A model generated the notes under the pieces. The model did no database searches and had not been told where the DNA came from. It was given only the letters and a program-made list of their open reading frames with translations. 55,672 bases of DNA from Agrobacterium rubi TR3 = NBRC 13261 (GTDB lineage Bacteria; Pseudomonadota; Alphaproteobacteria; Rhizobiales; Rhizobiaceae). Numbering within the stretch: the first letter of the stretch is position 1; each line of letters starts with the position of its first letter. Both the position numbers and the translations under genes were made by a program. Shown one piece after another: positions 16,642-26,679 of this stretch. Location of the stretch: positions 1 to 55,672 of the forward strand of contig NZ_BBJU01000033.1 in assembly GCF_000739935.1 (NCBI RefSeq), given 5' to 3'.

Positions 16642-18462
16642 TTAAAACTCTTCCCAGCTTGCTTGTGTCGCAGCGGCGGCTGAAGACGAGCTTGCCATCC
16701 GACGCGGTGCGACGGCAGCGGAGGGGCGCTGTGCCTGTGAGTGAGTAGGAGCTGATGGTTTCGGTTTAAACGCTGACGGCCGTTTGCTGTCCAACGGTTT
16801 AGTCGTTTGCAAGCGGTTGCCTTCACCGAAACGGAATTGATCGAGCAATTCGAACAGCGCTGCAGCTTCCTTCGCCAATTCGTGGCTGGCAGCCGTTTGC
16901 TCTTCCACCATGGCGGCATTCTGCTGAGTGCCCTGGTCGACTGAGTTGATGGCGCGGTTGATCTCGCTGAGTGCGGTCGACTGCTCACGGGAAGCCTCAA
17001 CGATCGCCGTTATATCGCCGTTGATGTTCTCGACATGGGCAGCAATCTCTTGCAAGGCAGCGCCCGCTTTCGTCACCAGCGTGACGCCGTTGCTGACATA
17101 AGAGCCGGATGCGGTTATGAGCGTCTTGATCTCTTTTGCCGCCGTTGCTGACCGCTGCGCAAGTTCGCGCACCTCTTGAGCGACCACCGCAAATCCCTTG
17201 CCGGCCTCTCCAGCTCTGGCAGCTTCGACACCGGCATTCAAAGCCAGCAAGTTTGTTTGAAACGCAATTTCATCGATCACGCCGATGATGTTGGAAATTG
17301 CCTTCGACGACGCATCGATCTGATCCATAGCACCGATGGCTTCGCGAACGACAGCGCCGGAATGGTTGGCGTGGTCCTTGGTTCGGGCCACGAGGCGACC
17401 GGCTTCCTCGGCACGCTGGCTGGAATCTTTCACGGTCGTCGTTATCTGTTCCAAGGCAGCGGCCGTTTCCTCGACAGAGGCTGCCTGCTGTTCCGTGCGC
17501 TTTGCCAGATCGTCGGCAGACATACGGATTTCATTGGAGCCAGAGGTAATTGCCTGAGCATTCTCGGCAACCGCAGCCATCGCAAGCTTTAACTTGTTGG
17601 ATGCGGAATTAAAGTCTGTTCTCAAACGCTCCAGCGACGGAATGAATGGCCGGTCGATCTGTTGCGACAGGTCTCCGTCAGCAAAGCGGGTCAGTCCGAG
17701 AGCGAGCTGCTCGACATTTTCCACGCGTCCTGTGACATCGGTGGCAAACTTAACGACTTTGATGATCTTTCCGCTGGGATCGAAAACAGGGTTGTAGGAG
17801 GCTTGGATATGGACATGGCGACCACCTTTGCCGATGCGCAGGAATTCATCTGCGACGTATTCACCCATACGTAGCCGGGTCCAAAATTCCAGATAGCGCT
17901 GCGAGTTTGCTTCGGCTGGCTCCACGAACATGCGATGGTGTTGGCCGACGATCTCATTCAGCGTATATCCGAGTGCCTTCAAAAAGTTTTCATTGGCCGC
18001 AAGAATCTTGCCGTCAGGCGTAAACTCGATTGTCGCTTGCGCACGCGAAACGGCAGTCAACTTGGCGCTGCTATCAAGGCCATCCATCTTCGTCTGCGTG
18101 ATATCGTTTGCGAATTTGATGATTTTGAGCACCTTGCCGCTGGCGCTTTTCACCGGGTTGTAGTTGCCCCGAATCCAGATATCGTCGCCGTTCTTTGCGA
18201 TGCGCTTGAACTCGCTGCACTCAAATGTACCGCCCTGAAGTTTTTTCCAGAATGCGGTATAGTCAGAGGACCCCGCATAGTCTTTTTCGACGAAGATACG
18301 ATGATGTTTTCCGATGATTTCGTTCTCGGAATATCCCATGAGATCGCAGAAATTCTTGTTTGCCCGAAGGATGTTGCCCTGCGTATCGAATTCGATAATC
18401 GCGAATGAGAGATCAAGTGCAGACAGGATCTGATTGGAGTTGGAAGCAAACATACTGATCAT
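16642..18462 (-). CDS. Cytosolic methyl-accepting chemotaxis protein with two PAS domains
   Basis: A 606-residue chemoreceptor without transmembrane segments. PAS domain 1 is at about residues 10-125 and PAS domain 2 at about 130-250 (each with NxNF, GY and H-R-x-F motifs, of the kind that binds heme or flavin or senses redox state). A short HAMP-like stretch is at 255-310. The signalling hairpin has the conserved tip [18 protein letters not shown] at about residue 400. The C-terminal linker is rich in Pro, Ser and Ala and ends in SWEEF, a pentapeptide of the kind that tethers the methyltransferase CheR. A GTG at 18471 is possible, but the ATG at 18462 follows AGGTG with better spacing. It probably senses intracellular energy or redox state. 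Confidence 0.93.
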   Translation of the reverse strand: MISMFASNSNQILSALDLSFAIIEFDTQGNILRANKNFCDLMGYSENEIIGKHHRIFVEKDYAGSSDYTAFWKKLQGGTFECSEFKRIAKNGDDIWIRGNYNPVKSASGKVLKIIKFANDITQTKMDGLDSSAKLTAVSRAQATIEFTPDGKILAANENFLKALGYTLNEIVGQHHRMFVEPAEANSQRYLEFWTRLRMGEYVADEFLRIGKGGRHVHIQASYNPVFDPSGKIIKVVKFATDVTGRVENVEQLALGLTRFADGDLSQQIDRPFIPSLERLRTDFNSASNKLKLAMAAVAENAQAITSGSNEIRMSADDLAKRTEQQAASVEETAAALEQITTTVKDSSQRAEEAGRLVARTKDHANHSGAVVREAIGAMDQIDASSKAISNIIGVIDEIAFQTNLLALNAGVEAARAGEAGKGFAVVAQEVRELAQRSATAAKEIKTLITASGSYVSNGVTLVTKAGAALQEIAAHVENINGDITAIVEASREQSTALSEINRAINSVDQGTQQNAAMVEEQTAASHELAKEAAALFELLDQFRFGEGNRLQTTKPLDSKRPSAFKPKPSAPTHSQAQRPSAAVAPRRMASSSSAAAATQASWEEF

Positions 18463-18645
18463 TATGTGCACCTAGCGTGAGAAAACTTCTGCCCACCACG
18501 ATAGTGCAAGATAATTAATATAATTTACTAAAGTAGCGATTGCATCAAATGTGGCCACGCTTAATTTTCATCGCCCATAGATAGTACTCAGCACCGTGAG
18601 ATTACCCGTCGCCAGTGCGCTTCGATATCGAATGCAGTTGGATTT

Positions 18646-19140
18646 TCACTTGCTTTGCCAAAGATCATTCAACCCGGCCGACGATCCGTGAACGGGGTCC
18701 GTGTCAGGTTTTGGACAGGATGTTATCCTGGCCAGCATATCTTCCGTTGGGGCAGATCGCTGGATATCGACTTTCTGCTCAGGAGGATAAGCACCAACGA
18801 CCTGAAAATCCGGCGAACTCTCAAGCCTTTTATGCCCGGTTCCGGCTGGCAGTATCAGGCAGTCTCCTTGCGAGACCTCCAGCACAGTCCCGTCCGGACC
18901 ACCGATCTGCAGCCTAGCGTGACCGCAACCAATGCCCAAAACCTCGTGCGCGCCACTATGATAGTGATGATAATCGAAGACGCCATTCCGCCAGACACCA
19001 GTCCATCCGTTTGCCGAAAACAGCGCTTCCAATGCGGCAGAGTCTATATACGGGCCAATCTGGCGGTAGACGACCACCGGGAAGTTCGGATTATTCGGAA
19101 CCCGATCGCTGTTCCCAAGCATAAAATGATTGGTCTTCAT
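18646..19140 (-). CDS. Cupin-domain protein (YjlB-like)
   Basis: A 164-residue single-cupin protein. The first cupin motif is visible as HYHSGAHEVLGI (about residues 58-70, metal-binding His and Glu) and the second as GDCLILPAGTGHKR (about 92-105, third His). These three His and one Glu suggest a bound divalent metal. The family is named for Bacillus YjlB, of unknown function. It lies 90 bp downstream of katE on the same strand but is separated from it by a 14-bp-stem hairpin at 19177-19211, so co-transcription is doubtful. There is no signal peptide. Confidence 0.8.
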   Translation of the reverse strand: MKTNHFMLGNSDRVPNNPNFPVVVYRQIGPYIDSAALEALFSANGWTGVWRNGVFDYHHYHSGAHEVLGIGCGHARLQIGGPDGTVLEVSQGDCLILPAGTGHKRLESSPDFQVVGAYPPEQKVDIQRSAPTEDMLARITSCPKPDTDPVHGSSAGLNDLWQSK

Positions 19141-19176
19141 ACCGTCATATCCCGGCGCCTTTCGATGGATGTAGCG

Positions 19177-19211
19177 TATGTTGAAGCGGCCAACGGTGCC
19201 GCTTCAACATA
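19177..19211. terminator. Hairpin between katE and the cupin gene
   Basis: A perfect 14-bp inverted repeat (TATGTTGAAGCGGC and GCCGCTTCAACATA) with a 7-base loop sits 19 bp after the katE stop. The stem is very stable; a T-run is missing, so efficiency is uncertain. Confidence 0.7.
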
Positions 19212-19229
19212 TCCGCTGTCTGTTCGTTT

Positions 19230-21383
19230 TTAGGGAAGTGTGCGCACCGAAGGCTCTCTGTCCCAGTGCCGTTTTGTACCGACGCTCATGAACTGCTCAA
19301 TAGGGACGACGCCATCGTCGATCTCGACATTTGCTCTATCGAGAAGCAGTTTTGTGGCTTTGCAGTACGCGATCGTCTTGCAATGCCCATAGGCATCCAT
19401 GAACCATTGCACCGCTGCCGCTTCTTTCTTGAGCTTCTCAGCAGCGTCTGGGGCCAGGATCGAAGCCACCGCATCGAAGAGGAACGAGGGGGATCCGGCC
19501 AATTGTCCATCGGCCTTCAGCTCGCCACCATCCACTTTCAAACCGCCGACCTTTCTGGCGACCAGAAAAGCCGTACCGCCTGCTGCTTCGACATCATTCA
19601 CGAGCTTATCGATCGAAGCCTTGTTGGATCCTTCGTCAAAGAGGATGCCCACTTTACGACCCTGCAACGTTTTGAGGTCGTTCTTTTGAATGGACAATGC
19701 GTCGGATGCAGCCATGTCGATGGGTTCTTTGGCAGGCGTCGATTTCTCGGGCAAGTCGATTCCCAGACCATCTGCTGCACGTTGAGCCAACCCCTCGTTG
19801 ATATTGCGCAGGTTTGACAAGACGTTTGCTCTGACATGCGGCATTTGAACTTTGGACAGTTCAAAAACGATTGCAGAGATGATGTGGGCTTGCTCGTTTT
19901 CCGTCTGCGAATTGTAGAACATCCGTGCCTGGCTGTAGTGGTCTGCAAACAAGGCATCGCGCTGGCGTAGCTTCTGCGTCGGATCGTTGCGCTCGCCATT
20001 TTCGCGGAACGTCGCAAATCCGCTTGCGGTCGATGCACGCGGACCACTGTCTTCTCCTGCCTGCGAGAGACTGTTCGGCTCATAGTTTGCCCGACCTTTC
20101 GGCACGAGCGTCTGCATCATACCGTCACGCTGAAAATTGTGAAACGGGCACTTCGGTGCGTTGACGGGAATCTGGTGGAAATTGGTGGTTCCAAGTCGGG
20201 ATTTCTGGGTATCGAGGTAGGAGAACAGTCGCCCTTGCAGCAGCGGATCGTTGCTGAAATCAATACCAGGAATGATATTGCTTGGGAGAAATGCGACCTG
20301 CTCTGTTTCGGCGAAGAAATTATCGACATTCCGGTTCAATGTCATGCGGCCGATAATCTCGACGGGAATTTCCTCCTCTGGAATGAGTTTCGTCGCATCG
20401 AGGACATCATAGGGCTGTTTCATTGCCCATTCCTCGTCAAAGATTTGGACACCGAGATCCCAAGCTGGGAAATCGCCGCTGTCGATTGCTTCGAAAAGAT
20501 CACGTCGCTGGAAGTCTGGATCGGCACCGGCGATTTTGACGGCTTCGTCCCAAGTGGTGGATGCAAGTCCCAGCTGCGGCTTCCAGTGGAACTTCACAAA
20601 TTTGCCCTCGCCTTTTTCGTTGACGAGCCGGAACGTGTGGACCCCAAATCCTTCCATCATCCGGAACGATCGCGGTATCGTGCGGTCGGACATCGCCCAC
20701 ATGATCATGTGCATCGATTCCGGCATCAGGCTGATGAAATCCCAGAACGTGTCGTGAGCGGACGCCGCTTGCGGATATCCACGATCGGCTTCCATCTTCA
20801 CGCTGTGAATGAGATCCGGGAATTTGATCGCATCTTGGATGAAAAACACCGGAATATTGTTGCCAACGAGATCCCAGTTCCCGCTGTCGGTATAAAACTT
20901 GACCGCAAACCCTCTGACGTCACGGGGGGTATCGACAGATCCCGCACCGCCGGCCACTGTGGAGAAGCGGACGAAGACGGGACATGAATCGCCGACATTC
21001 TGAAAGATCGAAGCCTTGGTCAGCTCGGGAATGCTCTTTGTGCATTCGAAGACGCCATGGGCTCCAGATCCGCGGGCGTGAACGATGCGTTCGGGAATCC
21101 GCTCGTGATCGAAGTGGAAAATTTTCTCTCTAAGGACGAAATCCTCTAGAAGCGTAGGGCCGCGGCTTCCGGCCTTCAGGCTGTTCTGGTTGTCAGAGAT
21201 GCGGTGGCCGAAATTGTCGGTGAGATATGCATCACCATCCGCTTCGTCCTTCTTGACCTCCTGGTGCAGTTCTCCACCCTCGGCATGATGCTCTTCAGGA
21301 GCAAATTGCTCACTCCCTTGGGCATGGCCTCTGAGAGAGTTTTCATTGCTCGGCGATATCTCGCTGTGTTCGCGATCTTTCAT
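19230..21383 (-). CDS. katE: Large-subunit catalase (KatE/HPII type)
   Basis: A 717-residue monofunctional heme catalase that degrades hydrogen peroxide, cytoplasmic. The distal His is H102 ([15 protein letters not shown]) and the distal Asn N175 ([11 protein letters not shown]). The proximal Tyr is in the RLFSYLDTQ motif at about residue 385. After the catalase core (to about 500) comes the extra C-terminal flavodoxin/DJ-1-like domain that marks large-subunit catalases. An N-terminal Glu/His-rich tail precedes the core. The ATG at 21383 with AAGGGA six bases upstream is chosen over an ORF start at 21476. It stands alone between convergent and divergent neighbours; in rhizobia such catalases are usually stationary-phase or stress controlled, but no promoter was assigned here. 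Confidence 0.96.
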   Translation of the reverse strand: MKDREHSEISPSNENSLRGHAQGSEQFAPEEHHAEGGELHQEVKKDEADGDAYLTDNFGHRISDNQNSLKAGSRGPTLLEDFVLREKIFHFDHERIPERIVHARGSGAHGVFECTKSIPELTKASIFQNVGDSCPVFVRFSTVAGGAGSVDTPRDVRGFAVKFYTDSGNWDLVGNNIPVFFIQDAIKFPDLIHSVKMEADRGYPQAASAHDTFWDFISLMPESMHMIMWAMSDRTIPRSFRMMEGFGVHTFRLVNEKGEGKFVKFHWKPQLGLASTTWDEAVKIAGADPDFQRRDLFEAIDSGDFPAWDLGVQIFDEEWAMKQPYDVLDATKLIPEEEIPVEIIGRMTLNRNVDNFFAETEQVAFLPSNIIPGIDFSNDPLLQGRLFSYLDTQKSRLGTTNFHQIPVNAPKCPFHNFQRDGMMQTLVPKGRANYEPNSLSQAGEDSGPRASTASGFATFRENGERNDPTQKLRQRDALFADHYSQARMFYNSQTENEQAHIISAIVFELSKVQMPHVRANVLSNLRNINEGLAQRAADGLGIDLPEKSTPAKEPIDMAASDALSIQKNDLKTLQGRKVGILFDEGSNKASIDKLVNDVEAAGGTAFLVARKVGGLKVDGGELKADGQLAGSPSFLFDAVASILAPDAAEKLKKEAAAVQWFMDAYGHCKTIAYCKATKLLLDRANVEIDDGVVPIEQFMSVGTKRHWDREPSVRTLP

Positions 21384-21605
21384 GTCGATTCCCTTGAAAG
21401 TTTGGAGGGGCCAGTTGCCCGAGGCGGATTTTGATGGTGTGGAATGCCCAACGGCGGGTTGTCCAAGTAGAGACAATGCTCTCCGCCTTTGGCGGTTCCC
21501 AACAAACTGAAGAGTCGGTACGTTCTTGCCCTCGGTTCCAACCGCGACAGCAGGGCAGGGCGATTTATCGAGGGATAAGTAGTGCTCGACCTCGATCTCA
21601 AGGCG

Positions 21606-22292
21606 TCAAAGTTTGCTGCGATCGTTTGACCCTAAAAACCGTAATATTTTCAAAAGATAATGCCCTATCGAGGTACCCAGGCCAAGAATGGCAGCAAGGT
21701 GCATGAAAAACGCCAGCGCTGCAGTCTCGAAATCCCAGAAGTCCATGGTCGTCGCCATGGTCAGTTTCGCGCGCATGTTTACGGCGACAAGGCTGTAGAT
21801 GCCGTAGCTGGCAATCCCGAAGGTCAGCACGCGCAAAGCGAGGGTGCGGGTGGGATGCGGCGACAAGCCGAGGCGGTCGCGCGTGAGCTTCATCACCATC
21901 GTACATTGCAGGCCGAGATGGATGCTCGAGATCAACAGCACCAGATACCCAGCCAGACTGTGGACTTGTCGGAGGGTAAACGTGCTGGTCAGGTCCAGGA
22001 AGCCGAACACGGTCTGCGAAATGACGGCGCTCGTGACCAGCAGAACCAGCATGGCCAGCAGCAGCGACAGATTGATGGTGCGGGTCAGCAGCCACCTCGG
22101 CTCTCGGCGAACTTTCTTCAAACCGGCAAACCAGCGGCGGTTAAATGCGACATGCGTGACAAGCAGCCCAAACATCACCGTGCCGATGATTTCGTGGGCT
22201 GCGTTGCCGAGCCAGTTGTAGGCGAGGGCGACTAACAGCAGGCTCGCCGCCAAACAATCCAGGATCAGCCGCACTAGGAATAATCGGCTCAC
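21606..22292 (-). CDS. Integral membrane protein, DUF4405/cytochrome b-like
   Basis: A 228-residue protein with five or six hydrophobic helices. It resembles DUF4405 proteins, which look like b-type cytochromes: His residues occur within predicted helices (AAHEIIGTVMFG, THVAFNRRW, LRQVHSLAGYLV, SIHLGLQC, FFMHLAAILG), in positions able to bind heme. The start is a GTG at 22292 that overlaps the stop of the P460 gene (GTGA), so the two are translationally coupled; an in-frame upstream start would have to lie inside the P460 gene. It probably anchors or takes electrons from the P460 protein. This is inference; the heme has not been shown. Confidence 0.75.
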   Translation of the reverse strand: MSRLFLVRLILDCLAASLLLVALAYNWLGNAAHEIIGTVMFGLLVTHVAFNRRWFAGLKKVRREPRWLLTRTINLSLLLAMLVLLVTSAVISQTVFGFLDLTSTFTLRQVHSLAGYLVLLISSIHLGLQCTMVMKLTRDRLGLSPHPTRTLALRVLTFGIASYGIYSLVAVNMRAKLTMATTMDFWDFETAALAFFMHLAAILGLGTSIGHYLLKILRFLGSNDRSKL

Positions 22293-22756
22293 GGCAGATA
22301 GGTGTCCATGCGGTCGCGGGTGAATAGGAAGTCGTTGCTGGCCTGACCCTGATGACAGGATTCGCAACGGCTGGCGATTGCCGTGCGCCGCATCTGGCCG
22401 TTTGGATCGAATTGCTGGAAATGCCAGTCGCCTGTCTTTTTATCGGCCGCGATATCCAGTCCCCAATCAATTCCCTTTTCCATCACGAAATAGTCGGTCA
22501 GCTTGTAGTTTGACCATATGCCCAGCACCAGCTGCGTGCCGGGCGGCAGGGGCTGGCCGGACTTTGCCAGCGCGAGCGTTTCCGGCGCGGCGAAGGCCTC
22601 CTCTTTCGAGGAGCCCCGGTCGTAGGTGGCATAGAGAACGTAGCGGCTGAAGTCCTTCGGGAAGGTGGCCCGGTTTTCGGCTACGGCAGTGAACGACGAG
22701 AATGCAAAGGCGATAACGGCAGTAGCCATCAGGGAAATGCGGTGCGTGAAGGGCAT
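22289..22756 (-). CDS. Cytochrome P460-family periplasmic protein
   Basis: A 155-residue exported protein with a signal peptide (residues 1-26, ending SSFTAVA) and one c-type heme site, C131-E-S-C134-H135, near the C terminus. The fold matches the cytochrome P460 family, whose best-known members oxidise hydroxylamine or bind NO-type ligands. The Lys cross-link of true P460 was not identified, so the activity may differ. A longer start (22819) would put extra residues before the signal peptide, so 22756 is chosen. It is immediately followed by and overlaps a membrane protein with possible heme histidines, so the pair looks like a periplasmic heme protein and its membrane electron-transfer partner. 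It is separated from the upstream hydrolase gene by a terminator (22792-22812). Confidence 0.82.
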   Translation of the reverse strand: MPFTHRISLMATAVIAFAFSSFTAVAENRATFPKDFSRYVLYATYDRGSSKEEAFAAPETLALAKSGQPLPPGTQLVLGIWSNYKLTDYFVMEKGIDWGLDIAADKKTGDWHFQQFDPNGQMRRTAIASRCESCHQGQASNDFLFTRDRMDTYLP

Positions 22757-22791
22757 GGAGGCCTTTCGGTTTTGGCGTTGCACGTATGAAA

Positions 22792-22812
22792 AGGCCCGGC
22801 ACGGCCGGGCCT
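22792..22812 (-). terminator. Intrinsic terminator of the alpha/beta hydrolase gene
   Basis: Read on the minus strand, AGGCCCGGC and GCCGGGCCT form a perfect 9-bp stem with a 3-base loop, followed by TTTTC. It lies 12 bp past the hydrolase stop and before the P460 gene, so P460 needs its own promoter. Confidence 0.8.
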
Positions 22813-22823
22813 GCTTCAAAGGG

Positions 22824-23884
22824 TCAATTGTTCGCGAGCTTGTCCTTGAAGAACGGTCCCAGCTTGTTGGCAGCTGTCACCGCGCCCTGGCCGTCATAAA
22901 GGTCCATGTGCGTGGCGCCCTCGATGATGAACAGCTCCTTGTCTTTCGATGCTGCTCGAGTGTTCAGCTCCTGACTGTGCCACAGGGAACCGGCTTCACT
23001 GCCAGCCACGATCAGCAAAGGTTGGGTCATGAAGGTGTCAGCGCCTTCAAAACCGGTGAACGACGCCAGCGTGGCGACGCTGGTCATCAGCATTTGGTTG
23101 GTCGAGGTCGGGTAGCCCCGCGCTTCGTCAGATAATAGTCGGCCGCTTCCTGAAGGTCGCGGGGCGCTGACTTGTCGCCCAGCTTTGGTACGTAGTTGAC
23201 ATACATGGGAGCGCCGCCAGCGGCTTCGGCCGAACGCTGTTTGGCAACAGCATCGAGCGTTTCGATGATCGACGATTCTGGCAGCTTACCATCCCAACCC
23301 TTGCGGGTGGCGGCGCCGACATCCACGGCGCTGACGGTGGCAATCGCTTTGACCCGGCGATCGGTCATCGAGGCTTTTACGGTAATGCCGCTACCGGCAC
23401 ACACGCCCAAGGCGCCAATGTTCTGTGCATCGACGTATGGCAGCGATGTCATGTAATCGACGGCGCTATAGAAATCGACGACACGCTTCATCGGATCGTC
23501 CAGGAAACGAGGCATGCCGCCGCTGGCACCCTGATGCGATGCGTCGAAGGCGAGCGTTACGAAACCCTGCTCGGCCAGCTTTTGCGCATACAGCCCGGCT
23601 GCCTGTTCCTTAACGCCGCCGCCTGGGTGAACCACGACAATTGCCGGATATGTCTGGCTTGCGTCGAAATCCTTGGGATAGTAGACGTTGCCGGACATGG
23701 TGATGTCGTTGTTCTTAAATTCAACGGCCCGGACGGTGGCATGACCAGTCTGGGTGACGGTGACAGCGCTTGGCGCTACCGTTGGTGCGGCAGCAGCCAT
23801 GCCAGCCATTAGCAGGCTGGCGGAGACGATGGAACTGCTCAGGAGGAGGTTGCGGCGGCTGAGGCCACCTGCGATCTTGCTCAT
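22824..23884 (-). pseudogene. Alpha/beta hydrolase with a frameshift (dienelactone hydrolase-like)
   Basis: Two overlapping frames together make one alpha/beta hydrolase of about 350 residues. The first (23087-23884) begins with a twin-arginine signal (SRRNLLLSSS, then a hydrophobic core to AAAAP), so export is predicted, and carries the nucleophile elbow GVCAGSG at about residue 160 (Cys or Ser nucleophile, as in dienelactone hydrolases). The second (22824-23093) carries the catalytic His in EGATHMDLYDG. They are joined by a shift in a CCCC run near 23116-23120; one extra or missing base there restores ...RGGYPTSTNQMLM. A sequencing error or a real inactivating mutation are equally possible. 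It lies downstream of a LysR gene on the same strand, separated by 122 bp. Confidence 0.8.
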
Positions 23885-24006
23885 GCGGAAAATCCTTCTC
23901 TTTGGTTGATGTCCAACCGCTCAGCGACCGTGACAACTCCAAGATAGGTCAACCGGCATTGATTGATTAGCCGGTTCAATTTGCATGGGCTTAGAAACCT
24001 GATTTC

Positions 24007-24912
24007 TTAATCAGATGTTTGGCTGCGATAGCGCAACGCCTCGATGACAAGCGCAAAGGCGGGCGAGTGCTGGCGGCGGCTCGGGTAATAAAGATGATAG
24101 GCCGGGCGAGGGGGCGACCAGTCGGCCAAGACCTGAACCAACTGACCGTCGTTGATCAGATGGCGCACCTGATCATCCGGCAGATAGGCGAGGCCGAACC
24201 CGTCGAGAGCGGCCTGGCGCATCATGCCGACAGTGTTGAATGCGGCGCGGCCCTGGATACGCACTTTCAGTTCGTGGCCATCCTTGTAGAAATCCCATAT
24301 ATAAAACCCGCCATGGGTGGGCAGGCGCAACCTGATGCAACTGTGTTCGGTCAGGTCCTGTGGCGTCTGTGGCACTGGCCGCTGCGCGAAGTAGGCTGGC
24401 GAGCCGACGATCGCGAAGCGAAAATCGCGGCTGATCGGCACGGAAATCATATCCTGGTCCACCTGCTCGCCCAAGCGCACACCGGCGTCGTAACGATCCG
24501 CGACGATGTCTCGAAGGCCGTACTCGCTGATGATTTCGACGTTGATGTCCGGGTAATTTGCCAAGAGCGGAGCCAGCTTCGGCCACAGGATCGTCTCGGC
24601 AGCATGCTCTACGGTCGTGATCCGAACGTTGCCAGCCGGCTTGTCACGCATGGCGCTGAGCGCTGCGATCTCGCTTTCGATTTCGTCGAAACGCGGGCCG
24701 ATGGCCAGCAGCAGACGTTCACCAGCCTCCGTCAGACTGACGCTGCGCGTCGTGCGGGTCAGCAGCCGCAGGCCGAGTTTACCTTCCAACGTTCTGATTG
24801 TGTAGCTGAGTGCGGATTGCGACACCCCCAGCTGCGCTGCCGCTTTGGTAAAGCTGTGCTCACGGGCAACCGCAATAAAAGCCAGGTAGTCGTTCACGTT
24901 ATCGCGGCGCAT
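24007..24912 (-). CDS. LysR-family transcriptional regulator
   Basis: A 301-residue LTTR. The helix-turn-helix is at residues 15-45 (SFTKAAAQLGVSQSALSYTI), followed by the linker helix and the effector-binding domain from about 90. The domain includes CIRLRLPTHGGFYIWDF, typical of the AaeR/PA0877-like group of LTTRs that control short-chain dehydrogenases and hydrolases. It is divergent from the SDR at 25008 and lies upstream of the broken hydrolase; either or both may be targets. LTTRs usually bind a T-N11-A site in the divergent intergenic region; no convincing site was fixed by eye in the 95-bp gap. The ligand is not predictable. Confidence 0.9.
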   Translation of the reverse strand: MRRDNVNDYLAFIAVAREHSFTKAAAQLGVSQSALSYTIRTLEGKLGLRLLTRTTRSVSLTEAGERLLLAIGPRFDEIESEIAALSAMRDKPAGNVRITTVEHAAETILWPKLAPLLANYPDINVEIISEYGLRDIVADRYDAGVRLGEQVDQDMISVPISRDFRFAIVGSPAYFAQRPVPQTPQDLTEHSCIRLRLPTHGGFYIWDFYKDGHELKVRIQGRAAFNTVGMMRQAALDGFGLAYLPDDQVRHLINDGQLVQVLADWSPPRPAYHLYYPSRRQHSPAFALVIEALRYRSQTSD

Positions 24913-25007
24913 TCATCAATCCATTTTCTAAGTCCATGCGAATAATACCATCTAATCGCCTGCAAGCGGATGGGATAATGTCTCGTCATCAGAAAAAGGA
25001 ACAGATT

Positions 25008-25850
25008 ATGAGCAAAGTTTGGTTCATCACAGGGGCAGGCAGTGGTATTGGCGCGGCCACTGCTCGTGCAGCCTTGAAAGTCGGCGACCGTGTGGTTGCG
25101 ACCGGTCGAAATCTCGATAAGGTCCGCAAGGCCTTGATCGACGTCGCGGGCGACAATCTCGCTTTAGTGCAGCTTGATGTCACCAATGAAGCCAAGGCCC
25201 ACATCGCCGTCGCACGGGCGCTCGAGGCTTTCGGCCGCATCGACGTTCTCATCAACAATGCCGGTTACAGCGTGCTTGGCAATTTCGAGGAAATCAGCCC
25301 CGCAGATTTCCAAAGCCAGCTGCAGACCAACTTGTTCGGTGTCGTCAACGTCATGCGGGCGGTCCTACCTGTGATGCGTCAGCAACGCGCTGGGCGGATC
25401 ATCAACATCAGCTCTGTGGCCGGCGTTATCGGTCTCAAGCATTGCAGCGCTTATGCCGCCGCGAAGTTCGCGGTCGAGGGGCTAACCTTCTCCGTGGCAC
25501 ACGAGGTCGAGCTGTTTGGCATAAAAATCGTTGTGGTGTCGCCCGGCTTCTTCCGAACCGATCTGCTGGATTCCGGCAATGTCCGTTATGCCGAAAGCAC
25601 GATCGGTGATTACGCGGAGGAAGGTTCTGCCGAAGCGATGTATTCTGCCTATCATGGCCAGCAGACTGGCAACCCGGCTGCGCTGGGCGAGGTCCTGGTC
25701 AAGCTCGGGACCATGGACAATCCACCGAAGCAGTTCATGGCCGGGGCTGACGCGATCGCAGCCGTCAAGCCGGTGCTGGAGGCACGTCTGGCCGAAATCG
25801 ATGCATACAAGGTCCTGTCAAGAGAGTCGGCGGGATCGTTCCATGTTTAA
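25008..25850 (+). CDS. Short-chain dehydrogenase/reductase
   Basis: A 280-residue classical SDR with TGAGSGIG at residues 8-15, NNAGY at about 85, NISSVAG (catalytic Ser) and YAAAK (Tyr/Lys). It ends SAGSFHV. It belongs to the group often annotated as oxidoreductases acting on alcohols or steroids; substrate unknown. An ATG at 24978 is in frame, but AAAGGA lies seven bases before the ATG at 25008, so the latter is chosen. It is divergent from the LysR gene and convergent with hutC, whose stop is 36 bp away. Whether it is controlled by the LysR protein is inferred from the arrangement. Confidence 0.87.
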   Translation: MSKVWFITGAGSGIGAATARAALKVGDRVVATGRNLDKVRKALIDVAGDNLALVQLDVTNEAKAHIAVARALEAFGRIDVLINNAGYSVLGNFEEISPADFQSQLQTNLFGVVNVMRAVLPVMRQQRAGRIINISSVAGVIGLKHCSAYAAAKFAVEGLTFSVAHEVELFGIKIVVVSPGFFRTDLLDSGNVRYAESTIGDYAEEGSAEAMYSAYHGQQTGNPAALGEVLVKLGTMDNPPKQFMAGADAIAAVKPVLEARLAEIDAYKVLSRESAGSFHV

Positions 25851-25885
25851 GCCCACGACGGCGAACGCGGACGTCTCTTGCTGGC

Positions 25886-26611
25886 TTACCCACCCGGCTT
25901 GAACTGCGCGGTGACCACGTGGCGATTACCTGGATAGGTTAGCTGCACATAGGTGACGGGACCATTGGGACCCCAAGTCAGACGCTCGATCAGAAGGCAG
26001 GCATCGCGCGGTGCGATATCAAGGTTCTTCGTCTCTTTTGGTCCTGCGGATATTGCCTGGATGCGGTGTTCGGCGGTTGTCCAAGGAATTTGCGACAAGA
26101 GCCAGGGACCGGGCGCAAGGTCGGTAAAATCGAAGTCCGCCGCCTGTGGTACAGCCGCCAGACTGATGAGGCGCTCCTCGAGGCAAAAGGGTTGTTCGCC
26201 GGCAAAGTGCAGGCATGTCACCTCGACCACGGCATGGGGTGCGGTCAGAGTGAGGTGACGACGATCGTCGGCACCTGCCTGTCTCTTCTTCAGCGACAGC
26301 ACCGTGTAGTGATAGGCAAGGTTGAGAGAGCGAACCTCTTCCTTGATGTCGTGTATATCGAGAATGGCCGATTGGGCGCGCGGTTGCGTTACGAAGCTGC
26401 CGGATTTCTTGCGCCGTTCGATAAGCCCTGACTTGGCGAGCTGGCTCATGACCTTGTTGACGGTCATGCGGGAGCAGGAATAGGACGCGGCCATGTCGAC
26501 CTCGAAGGGCAGACGGTGACCGGGCTGCCACTCGCCGGACATGATGCGACCTTCGATATCATTCAAGATGCGCTGGTGCAGGGTTTCGTCCCTGCTGTTC
26601 TCTTTTGTCAC
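25886..26611 (-). CDS. hutC: Histidine utilisation repressor HutC (GntR family)
   Basis: A 241-residue GntR/HutC regulator. The winged helix at residues 5-75 (LHQRILNDIEGRIMSGEWQP, then ...FEVDMAASYSCSRMTVNKVM) is followed by a UTRA effector-binding domain (about residues 95-235) that is known in HutC to bind urocanate and release DNA. The start is a GTG at 26611; the reading frame extends upstream to 26818, but that part overlaps the hutF end and does not resemble HutC. It lies 68 bp after hutF on the same strand, so hutF-hutC is probably one operon and HutC represses itself. Its likely sites are in the hutF-hutI intergenic region. Confidence 0.93.
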   Translation of the reverse strand: MTKENSRDETLHQRILNDIEGRIMSGEWQPGHRLPFEVDMAASYSCSRMTVNKVMSQLAKSGLIERRKKSGSFVTQPRAQSAILDIHDIKEEVRSLNLAYHYTVLSLKKRQAGADDRRHLTLTAPHAVVEVTCLHFAGEQPFCLEERLISLAAVPQAADFDFTDLAPGPWLLSQIPWTTAEHRIQAISAGPKETKNLDIAPRDACLLIERLTWGPNGPVTYVQLTYPGNRHVVTAQFKPGG

Positions 26612-26679
26612 TCGCGGTCGCTTTCGATGAAAATCCAGCCGAGATGTAACCCGGCAGACGCACAAACAAAACCGAAATA

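Noticed and set aside
22292..22367. Upstream extension of the DUF4405 protein to an ATG-like start at 22367
   Set aside because: It lies inside the P460 gene in another frame, whereas a GTG at 22292 overlaps the P460 stop, which is a standard coupling.
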